Assembly: GCA_964019135.1 (NCBI GenBank)
Contig: OZ025252.1
Location: forward strand, 7,208,823 to 7,272,822
DNA length: 64,000 bases
Reading direction: 5' to 3'
DNA from: Arenicola marina
Taxonomy: Eukaryota; Annelida; Polychaeta; Arenicolidae
Position 1 is the first letter of the stretch. Each line of letters starts with the position of its first letter. This document shows, in pieces, positions 43,601-55,104 of this stretch. The translations under genes and the position numbers were made by a program. Under the pieces are notes generated by a model. It saw nothing but the letters and a program-made list of their open reading frames with translations. It ran no database searches and was not told the DNA's origin.

Positions 43601-46600
43601 TTATCGCCGATAATATTTACGGTTTAGAGACTTTGACGATCACCCAAACACCCAAACGTCGTCGTTTTCATTTGGTCCTTGGAAACCTAATATCATACAT
43701 ATAGTGTTGTTTCTGCAGACGCAATAATAGACCAATCAGTATTGCCCCTCACTCATAGTAATCGACCAATCAGCGTTGCCTCTGGCAGTAGTCAACCAAT
43801 CAGCATTATGTCTGGCAGTTGTCAACCAATCAATCAGCGTTATTTCTGCTCTGGCAGGAGTCGACTAATCAGCATAGCCAGGGGCGGATCCAGGCGGGGC
43901 CGACCCAGCCCCGGCCTGCCCTTTTGGGGCCAACATTTATATAATTTATACCATTTAACATATGAAAAACCAAAACAGGCCCCCCCCTTTCCAGCATACC
44001 CGGATCCGACATTGAAACTGCCTCCCCCCCTATCCAGATTTTCTGGATACGCCCCTGATTTCCCCTCGCAGTAATCGACTATCCCATTTACCCCCCACCC
44101 CCACCCCACACACTTCCTACGCGCCATTATTGCATGACCCTGCCATAATGTAACTTATTTATTCATTATCATTTTCTACATCACGTTTTTGTATCCAGAG
44201 TTAATATGTTCATTCCAGGCGAAAAATATGCTCCCAGTTAGTAAGAACCTGCGTGAGGTACCGGAAGACGGAATACTTCTGTTGCCAGGGGACGGAACCC
44301 GATGGGATGGGGCACTGTGGAAGTAAGAGCATATACCATCTGTACCCGGCTAAACATCTGCCATATGGATGTTTGTGGATACTGTTAAGTTCCTTCTGAC
44401 ACCACATTTCGGTTCTCTCGTCGGGCCGCGTAGTGAAATTCAACACATGTCGTTCTTTTCTCAGCTTTATTTCACAATAATATTCCATGCCACACGATCC
44501 GTCTATCTCTCTATCTCTCTCTCAAGTCCCCCACGTCTCCCGGTCTTCCCTTATTTATACGTCACTCTATCGCCCCTCCCCTAAGTTGGGGGTACCACCC
44601 CAACCCAGGGATTCACCCCCTCGCTAAGTTTGGGGTACCACCCCAACTTGGGGCCTCTCCCCTCCACTAAGTTGGGGGTACTACCCCAACCCAGGATTCA
44701 CCCCCTCGCTAAGTTGGGGGTACCACCCCAACCCAGGATTCACCCCCTCGCTAAGTTGGGGGTACCACCCCAACTTGGGGCCTCTCCCCTCCACTAAGTT
44801 GGGGGTACCACCCCAACCCAGGGATGCACCCCCTCGCTAAGTTGGGGGTACCACCCCAACTTGGGGCCTCTCCCCTCCACTAAGTTGGGGGTACCACCCC
44901 AACCCAGGATTCACCCCCTCGCTAAGTTGGGGGTACCACCCCAACTTGGGGCCTCTCCCCTCCACTAAGTTGGGGGTACCACCCCAACCCAGGATTCACC
45001 CCCTCGCTAAGTTGGGGGTACCACCCCAACCCAGGATTCACCCCCTCGCTAAGTTGGGGGTACCACCCCAACTTGGGGCCTCTCCCCTCCACTAAGTTGG
45101 GGGTACCACCCCAACCCAGGGATTCACCCCCTCGCTAAGTTGGGGGTACCACCCCAACCCAGAGCTTCCCCCCTCCCCCTATCCGAGAGCGTCCGCCCGC
45201 CTGCGCTGATCACTCCTGCATGCTGCCCCTGCCTTGACCCCGGTTTATGACCCCGCTGCCCACCACCGCTCTACCTACTATTGCTACTCTCCCACGATAA
45301 CCCCCAGCCCCGTCTAGCCCTACCAAATCCCTCTACAATACATATATATATATATATATATACATATATAAATGCTTCTTATGGACTGAGCACATTTGTT
45401 CTCACTTATATACCATAATGATCATTTTGTCATATATATATACCTAAAGCCTATGTTGTGACATATTCGTACCTAAAGCATATATTGTGACACATTAATA
45501 CTATATTCTAATTGCCAACAGAGATCAGTGCGTGCAGCCGTGACAACGGAGGGTGTGAGCAACTCTGTGTCCATGACGAATACCGCGGACACTACTGCAC
45601 GTGTTTCCCTGGTTACGATCTTTACGAGGACATTCACTGCGTTGGTAGGTCTCTTGCGCATGCGCATCTGTGTCATCATACATGTGGAGAAGATATCTTG
45701 ATGTGTCTTCAAATAGGTGTCTTTATTTTTCAAGCCATTGCTAGTAGACAGTTGTGAAAGGCCATTCGGCTGTGATTAGGTTTCTATATTTGAATCTTTG
45801 ACACAGGTTTAACTGGCTTTGCTTGTCACTGGCGACCGAGTTGCACGGCACATTAATTTGATATCTAGGGTTTTATTACCCGAACGGGAGCGGAGGAGAG
45901 GGGAGCGGGGCATTATTTTACTGCAGGGATGGGGCCCGTGGGCAGGGCATATGGAGAGAATGTGTACACCTAGCCATTTTTGAAGTGCCCCCCTCCCCAC
46001 CCTTCCCTTGGTTTTCCATGCGGTTTAACCACACATTTTTTACCTAATATATTACTCGGTGTATTGACAACGAGAAGTTGACTAACTGAGCTGAATCTCC
46101 CTACCACGTAAATGGATATGTATAACTGGGTTTAGCTTTACACCGTACATACACCACCAGAATGTAACACCTGCAAGAGGCATACAGTTATCTCTGTGTT
46201 TTCAGATCTGAATGAGTGTGAAGTCGACAATGGCGGGTGTGACCACAACTGCCACAACATAGAGGGAGATCACTACTGTAGCTGCAGGAACGGCTACAGG
46301 CTTACGGGTCCCACCAACTGCACAGGTGCGTCCTCCCCCCCCCCCCCCCATAAAGAGACATGGTATAGAGCAGACCCCCCATCCCATCCCCAATCCCCAA
46401 CCCCAACCCCACCCGCCTCCCCCATTCTCCCACAAGCCATGCGGCAGCCACCTCGCCGGGCCACGTGTTCACGGCGCTGCGGTCCTGCTATGACGTCACA
46501 AGTTGACCCCTCCCCGGTGTCAACTGGCATGCACGGAGCCTGCCATGTGTAACTTAGCGTGGGTCACCCGGGACGAAGGGGTCGGGCCAGAGATCGCATA

Positions 46601-48936
46601 TTAAGCCTACATTATAACCTGTGATCAGGCTGAGCGGGATGGGTCATATTGACGTGTTAGGACACCTATTCGTGCATAGTAGCGATCGATTAGGCCAAGG
46701 AACCAGCGGAGAAATGAGACGTATGGACGAACCGGGGACACAGGGGGTAGAGTCGAGATGGCAGAAGGTAGTGGGGGGGGGGGGGGGGGGGCATGATGTG
46801 TCCAGTATGTCAGCTGTTGATGTGCAGGCAAGTAGGCCTATAACAGTTGTGATGATAACAAGTACAATATATTCATTCTGTAAGTAAACCTGTATTTCAT
46901 GAATTAATTATTCATAATTATTCCATCTGAAAGATCCATTTGACAATGTTCAATATATCCGATAAATAACAATCGTCTTCCGTGATAAACCACACTTTTA
47001 AATGCTACATGCCCCATTACCGTATACTGGTGATTATTTTAAACCAAATGGGCAAGCCCACCTGCTATTTTATTTTGCGATGTATTCGACCTTGTAATGA
47101 TATATTATGGATACATTTTATTCACAAAAATAAAATAAGATAACATAGATAAATATACCTCGCGTGATTTTTGTTACAGCCATCAATGAGTGTGATATAG
47201 GCAATGGCGGCTGCGAACAGAGATGTGTGAACACTGAGGAAGCCTTCTACTGCGAATGTGAGGACGGCTTCCAACTCACCGATGGATACCAATGTCTAGG
47301 TCAGTGCAAGGTCATTCAGCATCCTCTCCATGCTTTGGTTTCTGTCAATTCCCAAGGTCAACAGTGACTTCAAACATTTTATGATTATAGCACATTTTCA
47401 ACTCAGTTCAAGATTAAATTTAGGGCTGACGTTTGCAAAAACTGTAAGTGAGCTCGGATTTATGCATTTTACGTCAGAGTGAAGATGTATAAAGAAAAAT
47501 ATGATTTGAAGTTAAAACGTAACAAAAAGCTAATATCGGATTTCAAGTTAAAACGAAAAAAAGTGTATATCTAGTTTGAAGTTGAAACGTAAAAGAAAAG
47601 TTAATATCTGATTTAAAGTTGAAATGAAAAAAAAAGTTAATATCTGATTTGAAGTTAAAACGTAAAAAAAAGTTTAATATCTTATTTAACGGTTCTCCAT
47701 TTAGAAGTCGAATGTATCATTGTTGGCAGACGTGAACGAGTGTGAGACCCACAACGGTGGTTGCAGCCACGAGTGTGTCAACAGGGTCGGGTTCTTTTAC
47801 TGCCTGTGTCCCCCGGGCCTGACTCTGGACGCGGGGGGTGAGCAGTGTCTGTGCCCCGAGGGATTCGTTCTCGACGCGGAGGGCGTGTCTTGTATACCCG
47901 GTAAGAACGGAACGCCACGGCATGCAGTAGTCGATCTACTTTTATAGAAGACAAAAACATATTAATCCTGTAAATGTCATTAGTACCAGTATTTAAATAT
48001 TAAGTTTTGCTTTTAAGGTATGTTTTTCTGCTCGTTAAGTGATGTTATGTATTGTGTCGAAAGCAGGAATAATTACTCCATGTGAAGTAATATATAATGA
48101 CGTTAATTGTGATTGACTATATCAAGATATCTCTTTGATATAATGAATGTTTAATGAATAAAATCGCTCAAGTGGAAGATAAACTATAGGGAGACGTCGG
48201 CGGTATTGGCTGATGTTTTTGTCGAATAATATTCACACAAGAAGTTGCGTTTTTGCCATCTACAGAAAGCGCGCTTTCTGGTGACCCGAATGATGAGCCG
48301 GTGAGAGGGGACGAGGGCAAGGGAGTGCCCCTGGCCCTGATCCTGGGCCCAGCCGCCGCCGGCATCCTCCTCCTGATCTTCCTCATCGTCGCCGCGTGCT
48401 GCTGCGCGCGCAGGTGTCGTCGCCGACGCGCCGCCGACACCCTGCAGACCGTGGCAACCATTCCCATGGCAACGGCGGTGCAGGCCGCGCCCCCCGTCAT
48501 CATCAAGGTACCGATCTACGAAAAGGAGAAGAAGAAAGGTATCGACGACGACGGCGTAGTCGTGGAGGCGGCCGCCATAAAGGTTGACTCACTCGCCGAG
48601 GAGTGGCCGCAGGGAGACATGGACCGGGTAGGGCAGACCCCGCCCACCTACACCGAAGCTGTCGGCTGCAACGTGCCCCGCCGCGCCCGCGACAATCACT
48701 ACGACGTCCCCGCCAACAGGGACGCCAAGAGTGACGTCACAGACTACCCGGCCAGCTACCTGAATCCGGGTTACGAGCACCATTCCGAGGACGTCAAGAC
48801 GCTGCCTGACTACCAGTTGGCGGACCCCCTGCCGGTCAAGGCCGAACCACCGCAGACGACACCCGAGGAGGAAGAAGGTCAAGTCAGCGTCTCGGACAAG
48901 ATCAAGCAGTTCCAAGACATGATGGGTAAGAAGTAG
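37649..48936 (+). CDS. EMI-like, EGF-repeat single-pass membrane protein (8 exons, complete, ~563 aa)
   Basis: Exons: 37649-37785, 43284-43529, 44219-44322, 45522-45644, 46206-46325, 47180-47299, 47730-47900, 48266-48936. All phases agree (2, 2, 1, 1, 1, 1, 1, stop). Residues 1-27 are a signal peptide (hydrophobic [20 protein letters not shown]). Residues about 50-162 are a cysteine pattern ending [16 protein letters not shown], like the CCxG end of EMI domains, with an acidic Asp-rich insert (about 79-113). Then come an EGF ([12 protein letters not shown]), two calcium-type EGFs ([24 protein letters not shown]), and one long exon with an EGF ([12 protein letters not shown]) plus a half repeat. 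The membrane helix is about 361-385, followed by [11 protein letters not shown]. The tail has PPTY (466-469, WW-binding type), YDVP (486-489, SH2 type) and NPGY (507-510). Function is inferred to be adhesion or signalling. I cannot name an orthologue. Confidence 0.85.
39040..39305 (+). repeat. G-rich dispersed element, copy 3
   Basis: Contains GGGTGGGGGGAGGGGGTGC, GAATCTGGTGGAGGGG, CCTTGATGCCTGAGAGAGCG, a doubled AAAAGATACCCCTAT segment, GAGCGGATATTTTAAAAC and terminal G and C runs. Related, shorter text (CCTGAGAGAGCGGACATTTC; CCCAGCAATGTATTAATTAC) occurs at about 38275-38610. Confidence 0.55.
41548..41920. repeat. Dispersed repeat A, copy 2
   Basis: Same orientation and order of landmarks as 3335-3690: ACAAGACTAAAAGTATCTCA, CAGCATAAAACTGCGCGG, GGCGAACAGGCGCGCAGGG and GAAGAGGTTGGTAATAC. 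It lacks the flanking 72-bp direct repeats of copy 1. Confidence 0.65.
42330..43283 (+). repeat. Minisatellite (~48-50-bp unit) ending in the 3' splice site of EMI/EGF exon 2
   Basis: About 15 units of the form CATACCAATGAATTAACCCT, CTCTGCAGCCAC, AATACTTGCAGTCCCATGC. The last unit, CATTAACCCTTTCACCTGCC then TCTACACTTGCAG, is the real acceptor of exon 43284-43529. At least nine upstream units keep a TTGCAG or similar AG after a pyrimidine-rich stretch and a TTAAC that could act as a branch point. A MITE (42528-42738) is nested in the array. Confidence 0.88.
42528..42738 (-). mobile_element. Short MITE family with internal 30-bp repeats, copy 3
   Basis: Ends TAGGGCCCC and GGGGCCCTA (perfect 9-bp inverted repeats), flanked by CATA (42524-42527 and 42739-42742). 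It is in reverse orientation to copies 1 and 2, with the same internal units (CTTAAAATCGACACGCGACA). It is inserted in the exon-2 junction minisatellite. Confidence 0.88.
43730..43878 (+). repeat. Short tandem repeat with CCAATCAG cores
   Basis: About four ~36-bp units around GACCAATCAGCRTTG and TCTGGCAGTAGTC. They lie in the intron after exon 43284-43529, directly before a MITE. The CCAAT cores match NF-Y-type sites, but here they are part of a repeat. Confidence 0.6.
43879..44057. mobile_element. MITE with CAGGGGCGGATCCAGG termini
   Basis: The left end CAGGGGCGGATCCAGG and right end CTGGATACGCCCCTG are inverted repeats around about 180 bp with C-rich parts. No target duplication was recognised. 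Single ends of the same type occur near 5851-5869 and 33055-33074. Confidence 0.65.
44585..45170. repeat. Palindrome-rich minisatellite, ~42-44-bp units with GGTACC cores
   Basis: Alternating units AAGTTGGGGGTACCACCCCA-AC-CCAGGATTCACCCCCTCG and the same head followed by TTGGGGCCTCTCCCCTCCAC, about 14 in all. Each unit has an inverted pair GTTGGGG / CCCCAAC around GTACCA, so each can fold into a hairpin on either strand. It lies in the intron between exons 44219-44322 and 45522-45644. Confidence 0.93.
45344..45372. repeat. (TA)n microsatellite
   Basis: An ACATATATATATATATATAT run in the intron before the first EGF exon. Confidence 0.85.
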
Positions 48937-51652
48937 CGATGCACGCACGCACGCGTCTTCACGGCGGATGAACGAACGAACGTCCTGCTGTCAACCGAAC
49001 TCTTCCTCCAAACCAAAACTGTTCGCTGTTTCTATTTCAAAGGCTCTATGACTCTACATGAAGGACCTATACATGCTATATACATGTAGAAGGGAGTGGT
49101 TTGACTTCTGCAAGCCGATGGAGAGAGATCATGACGAAAAGGAGGCTGGTGTTGCCGGGTGGAGGCAGATAGAGTTGTACCTCACTGAACTAACGCAACC
49201 CTGAACCAATAACGTGTTTTCGGAACCAATGACTGACACTAACCCAAGGATACCGTCTTTGAAATGCGAGACAACAATATGGCTTGATACCTGCTTATCT
49301 TGTGGGCTATACGACTACATATCTAAGCTATTATATAACCAATGTACAGTACGTGATTATGTCAGAAAGACCGGACATGGCTGCAAGATGTCTCCTTGTG
49401 ATCCGAAAAATGTTCTCGTCAGGACATGTTACTTGAACAGCTCCAGACACACAAAGCCAATATATGCGGCGGATCTATGCGAATAGCTCTTTAAGCTATA
49501 TAGATTGGTCTATATCTATGGAGACTGGGATGAGCGGGGCAATGTTTAACATAACTCTATAACAAAGCTTGACCGATTTATGCAAAATCTGCATTGAATC
49601 TTAGAAGATTAGCAATAAGTAATGTTACTATAGATTGGTGACTTGGCTCCGAATTGAGATTCTATGTATAATTGCTTATAAGACATAAGGCGAAGTTGTA
49701 CATTACTTAACTTTTAACTTTTAAGTTCTAGTAGGAGAATACACTCGTGCTTCACCCGATAAGAAGTGTTCTAATTTTGATTATGTTAATGATATATATT
49801 ATGTGTCGCCAGAGTTGACAGAATGAACCCACAGGGGCGCAGCAGATCTATATGCGCGCTTTGACAGACATTGCAGCGCTTCGTCATAACGTCACCATGC
49901 GCGAGTCAGTCGCTGTCACATATATATAAATATTGTCATGAGTGTCACGAAGCTTCTTAAAATTAATTTGATTGTGTATGTCAGATGTTGGTGTCGAATG
50001 ACTGAATCTACCAAAAGCTTCAGTTTATTTCGGTATCTATTTAACACAGAAGTGTTCAAAACACTATATATACACATGCAAAAGTAAATCGTAACCATCG
50101 CCAGCAAAACGCACATGATAATAGGCAGTTAATAAGTTTATTTTGCCCGTACGCTTCGAAATAAAGTATTGACTGCTTCCAAATAGATGCATTGTTTATT
50201 ACTCCGATTTCATTTCCACGTGTGCTCATAATCATTTTGACCCCCAACCCCACCAGGTTTTAAAATGTGATTTTGACCGGTCTCTACGCCTATGATGAGC
50301 CCTATGAAGATGCGAACTCTCCTATAATTCGATTAAGGGTCTCTTAGAATTCCTCAAATCCGTGAACGATCAGTCCGCGTCTACGGTGCTTGCTTAATGG
50401 CTGCCACGCGATGGTCGTTGCTTTCGCCCTTAGACCAATTCAGGCTGTCAATCATTCACTGACGTCACCGCTGTTTTGACCCAATCATGTGGCGAAAAAA
50501 ATGTATTCCATGTGAGTCATGTCGGACAAACAAAGCAGAATGTCAATATCTTGTCAGTTTCAGAAATGAGTACTTCTAACTTCTATCTACCATCAACAGA
50601 TGATTGTCAATTCCATACTCAAACTGGACTCAAGCGTGGGCGGGGCTTAGTGTCGGAGTATGGATAAGTCTGTTCTGGCAGACGGTTCTCAAGAGCACAA
50701 CACACATTAGGAATTAGGAAGTGTCGACAAATCAGACAAATATCGAAATCCATGTCAAACATTGAAACCAATATCAACTACCTGACGCAGATACGATAAA
50801 AGCACATGTCTTTTACGATTATTTTTATTGACCAATAAAGCAAGAAGATAATCGGAAATTGATAAAAAATATATCCTCCGTACGTTCTTATCTTTTTATT
50901 TGGAATCCTGTAGTTGGCAAGGACACACGATGAATACACAAGCATCCACATTATCGCTTACACACGGTGCAATAAAGCACAGTCCGACTCTATTCACACC
51001 CGCATTTCATTCACATAAGACACTTGTTCTATGAAGTGGTGCATTAGACCGACACAGAAGTCGAAGCTGGTACAGAGAAAATATCGATCGCAATTTATGT
51101 CCTAACTAGCGAGATGTGTGGTTGATTCATTCAAATATTTAAAGTTACATTTACAGAACCTGCTAAGAATACATTACAAACTCGAGACGCAATCGCATGA
51201 AATGTACAAACTCCCGATGCACTTAAAGATTCAGAAACAAACGGTGTTCAACATATTTAACACCGCAGTATTTGGCAACAATCAGGTTTCAACGTAAAAC
51301 ACATGTTATAGTGATAGGTGAAACGGGTGAATAACGTTGGGTAATTGAAACAAATTGGCTTTTTGTAAGCGAGAAAAGGGATACACATGAACTGTCAGTC
51401 CATCACTAATTAAGAGTCCAGTTAATAAGATATTCACCTCGGCAAAACATTAATCTATCCCCAGCGAAGCTACGGACGGAGCAAAAGTTAGTTTGGCTTT
51501 CTTCCAGTTAGGGCACTTTGGGCAGTCAGAATCCGTTTTTGTTAGTCATCAACAATTTCTTCGCGTGGTGATCGCCTCCATTTCCCTTCAACCGTCTTCA
51601 TGATGACTTCAGCAATATCAACAGCAGGGCACACAGCATACGGAGAAGATAT

Positions 51653-51726
51653 TAGGCGCGAGTGCCTATTCCACCATGGCGGGTTACACATGTAATCCCC
51701 CGTGGTGCAATAGGCACTCGCGCCTA
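51653..51726. mobile_element. 74-bp palindromic MITE
   Basis: The arms TAGGCGCGAGTGCCTATTCC and its inverse (TGCAATAGGCACTCGCGCCTA) surround a short CATG-containing centre. Flanks AGAAGATAT (51644-51652) and AGGAGATAT (51727-51735) agree at eight of nine positions. The terminal GGCGCRAGTGCC motif and 9-bp duplication match the elements at 16673-17894 and 18553-18850. Confidence 0.75.
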
Positions 51727-51786
51727 AGGAGATATCTACCCCGGTGCCACTCTTCCGTTCACGCGCCTCCGCGCTACGGCCATCGC

Positions 51787-52040
51787 TGTTGTATATTCAG
51801 GACGCTTTAACCACGTTTGGTCATATGGCGTCAATGGGAGAAGGAAGGGAGGGCGGAGCCATGCCCCCGGGGGTAACCCCCTACTCTTTGCGAAGAAAGA
51901 CATGGGATCTTATCCTGCGACCACAGACATGGCCACGCGAACCTCGCGACATGGCCATCGATCCACGCGCCGTTAGGCCGTCATGTGGCCAGAGCACTCT
52001 AGGCGAGCGCTCTAACCCACTGAGCTACCGGGCCGGCCCC
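51787..52040 (-). repeat. tRNA-derived SINE, copy 5 (nearly full length)
   Basis: On the minus strand: GGGGCCGGCCCGGTAGCTCA head with A box, then a damaged B-box region (GATCGATGGCC; the GGTTCGAGCCCC core is altered by a local rearrangement), the CATGTCTGTGGTCGCAGG body and the tail GTCCTGAATATACAAC. Confidence 0.85.
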
Positions 52041-52823
52041 CCGCCATCGATGTTGTTAAGACGGTGGAAAAAAGGTGGGGGTCGACAAAGCAAGGATGGA
52101 CACGAATTCCTCACACAGCAAAGGGTAGACACGGATTCCTCACACAGCAACGATATCACAAAGGCTGCAAATTAAATTCCGCAATAATACATAATGAAAA
52201 TAATAGGTATTATGACGCGCTAGTAGGTGGGAGTAACTATACACTGAAATAATATCTCATTCACTCCTGCTTCGCCACGTCCGCGAATATCACTTATAAT
52301 TAATAAACGGATCTGGTATATAAGGCAGGCATTGAGGGTCGTGGGACACCGTTGGAACATGTGGGGGTTGGGGGATGGTGGGGGGGGGGGATGGTGGGGG
52401 GGGGTATGAGTCAATGCAAAATGGGCCCTCCTATTTCGATTACGAAGTGGTGCCATTGCAATGGCACCTTGGATTTTTCAATGAGGGTGTGTATTCGCTC
52501 ACTGGTCATTCCCCCCACACCCTCCCTCCCTAATGCCAACTTGTATTTAACACTCGTGTCCTTTTGTCTTTTTCACAACGGTTGCGCGCGCGCCCTGGTG
52601 CTTCACAAACCACGTGTATATCGCGTGATGCAGGCATTGAGATTGGGGAGACCAGTTCCGGTTATCGCTCCGCTTGAGACAACGCGACGGCACAAGGTAC
52701 CCAGACAGTTCACAAAGACTCCCTTCACAGCTTCATAGAGATATATATCATGGCTGCCGGTGGCATCGGTGGTCACTGATAATCACTCAACCACTCACTC
52801 AAATTCAGAAAGCTCAAAGTAAG

Positions 52824-52830
<7 letters not shown>

Positions 52831-52854
<24 letters not shown>
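52831..52854. repeat. (TA)n microsatellite
   Basis: About a dozen TA units between GACCGATATATA and GAGAGAACAAATG. Confidence 0.85.
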
Positions 52855-52861
<7 letters not shown>

Positions 52862-55104
52862 ACAAATGAGATTAACAGAGAACACCTCGTTACAGAACTC
52901 GCAGAAAGGCGGGAAAGGTTAACGTCTGCTTCACAGGATCACGACGATGTACGGATGAAAACAGTCACGCCATATGTACAGAAGGCACGGACAATCAAAT
53001 ATAACATCTTCAGTGTGACATTTATAATATACACATGTACATATATATTATCTATACATTTACATATACATTATATATGCATGTAGATATACATATAATC
53101 TATACATGTGCATGTATATTATTAATTAACATTGTGACACAATTAAAGTCAGCGTGACTCGCGATGGCAACAACTTGGGTTCCGTAAGAGGCAAACACTG
53201 AGAACGATGCTAAAGATTCAGTTCGTTTTAAAATAACTTTGACACTTCAGATAACACCAAGGTTGAGAATAACCTAAAAACTGGCGTACCAAATGCACTG
53301 TCAGCGAGAGACCAAAGTGACATCGAATACAATAATATCACAGATAAAGACCATGCCCCTAGCGGAGAAAACCACCCGTGCGGAGATTTTCGGAACTAAC
53401 ACATAATGGCGGGGTGACCCAATCCCAGCAGGAATCTCTAATACATATCTCACGGCAATGGAAGTTGATGGTAGTTAAAATATTTTGACCATAATAATTC
53501 AACAATAACGCAAGTTGGCTAATTCTCTAAAATGACCTGAAAATATCTCCGATCTCATTCACACAGATCGACAACATTAAGCCGAACACATTCAGCATAT
53601 TAGATAGATGTTCAGGTGAGGTTATTAGCGCTGTTGCCCAGTAATATTCTCTTCCACTTACACCTGCTTCTTACGTAACGTCCCGTGGAATATCCTTCCC
53701 CCAGTCCTGTTCGCAGACAGAGATTAGATCGCTTCTCGTTGCTTGTGAGAGATTTGAAATGGGTGACCGCTACCAAAGACACATTCAACTATAATTCAGG
53801 TTTGTCGTGGAGAGGCGGGGCGAGTTAGCTTAGGTCAGGACTGAGATATACTCCGCTCAATAATTATAAAGTGAGACCTTTCATACGCATCCGAAACGGG
53901 TCTTTCACACTTCCGACGGAAATTGAGAAGAAAATATTCCGTAAGACGATTTCTTGCGGACACTTAACGTCTCATACCACATACTAACGCTGCCTACCAA
54001 CCCCATCCTCCGACAACTCTTCACGAGATATAAATATGTAGGGTTCTAAGTGGGACAACAGTCACAACCATACCAATAAATGTTTCGAACTTTTGAGAGA
54101 CTGAAACAATGAAAATATAACCGGTCAAACACTGCTGCCGACATTCACCGGTTCAATTCCTCTCCCTATCATTATGCATGTACTTCCCTCCTTTCCTTTA
54201 TCATAAGTAACACGAGAAAATAGATTTTAAACAACCTTGCAACCTTTAACCACCGCGACAACCATCAACAAGTAACGAGATAATATGTAGATAATATCTA
54301 CAGTAAGTAAGCATTTTGAGAAGTGAAACTTCTCAAGTCGAGTCATACATCACTTACCGCAAAGACATTAAGAGAGGAAATAAGTACAGAACGGGAGAGG
54401 TTAACGGCGCTTGAGTGTCTGGCTACACACTCGGCGATCACGTCACGTGGCAAGAGGCTTACACTGAGCATGCGCAGTGGCCTTACAGGCAGCGTGCAGG
54501 CGATAACGTATTAATTGATTTCTCTGCGTCACTTCCGCTTAACTTAGCGGCTAAACAAACCAAACTTAGAACAATACTGACCGACTTCGATCAGTAACAA
54601 AGAGGATATACTCTACAATGGGTTTTGATTGTTGACCACGAATACAACTATATGAATTTTTAACACCGAATACAGCGATTCTTATCTCCGAATTATGTAT
54701 CATATGATTCTACGATTTCAAGCCTGTTTACCTTAAATCACTTCAATAGAAACTGTAACAAATTTCCTCTCGAAAGTGCGATCTATTCCGCGAGAGAAGA
54801 GCATGAAGCTAGCTGTGTTACAATATATCTATGAACAAACCACGCGAGACTTAACATGCCTACGGCACCGACGTTTGCTGAACTTTAAATTGAGCAATCA
54901 TTCCAGAAGTACCCTCATCGATTTTTGTTTGCACTCACGCGGAGTAGTTTGTAAACAACCAAAACAACATTTAACAACTGCCATTCTCATCGACAGGCCA
55001 TCAAGGCGACACAAGCATCGCGCCTCGCTGATTGGTCCGCCAGAAGTCTAGTGTGACATATCTAGGTCAAGGCAGGTCACGCTCTTCCATCCAACCGCGT
55101 CCCA

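Larger units (their letters stand above)
48937..55104. other. Convergent intergenic region between the EMI/EGF gene and ERO1
   Basis: Contains the 3' flanks of both genes. Seen: a palindromic MITE (51653-51726), SINE copy 5 (51787-52040), G runs at about 52355-52406, a (TA)n tract at 52831-52854, and ACATGTACATATATA-type repeats at 53030-53120. Small ORFs here have no recognisable domains. Confidence 0.5.

Noticed and set aside
45809..46552. ORFs extending past EGF exon 46206-46325
   Set aside because: They run through the splice donor into C-rich intron; the phase-1 GTGCGT donor and the next EGF exon fit better.
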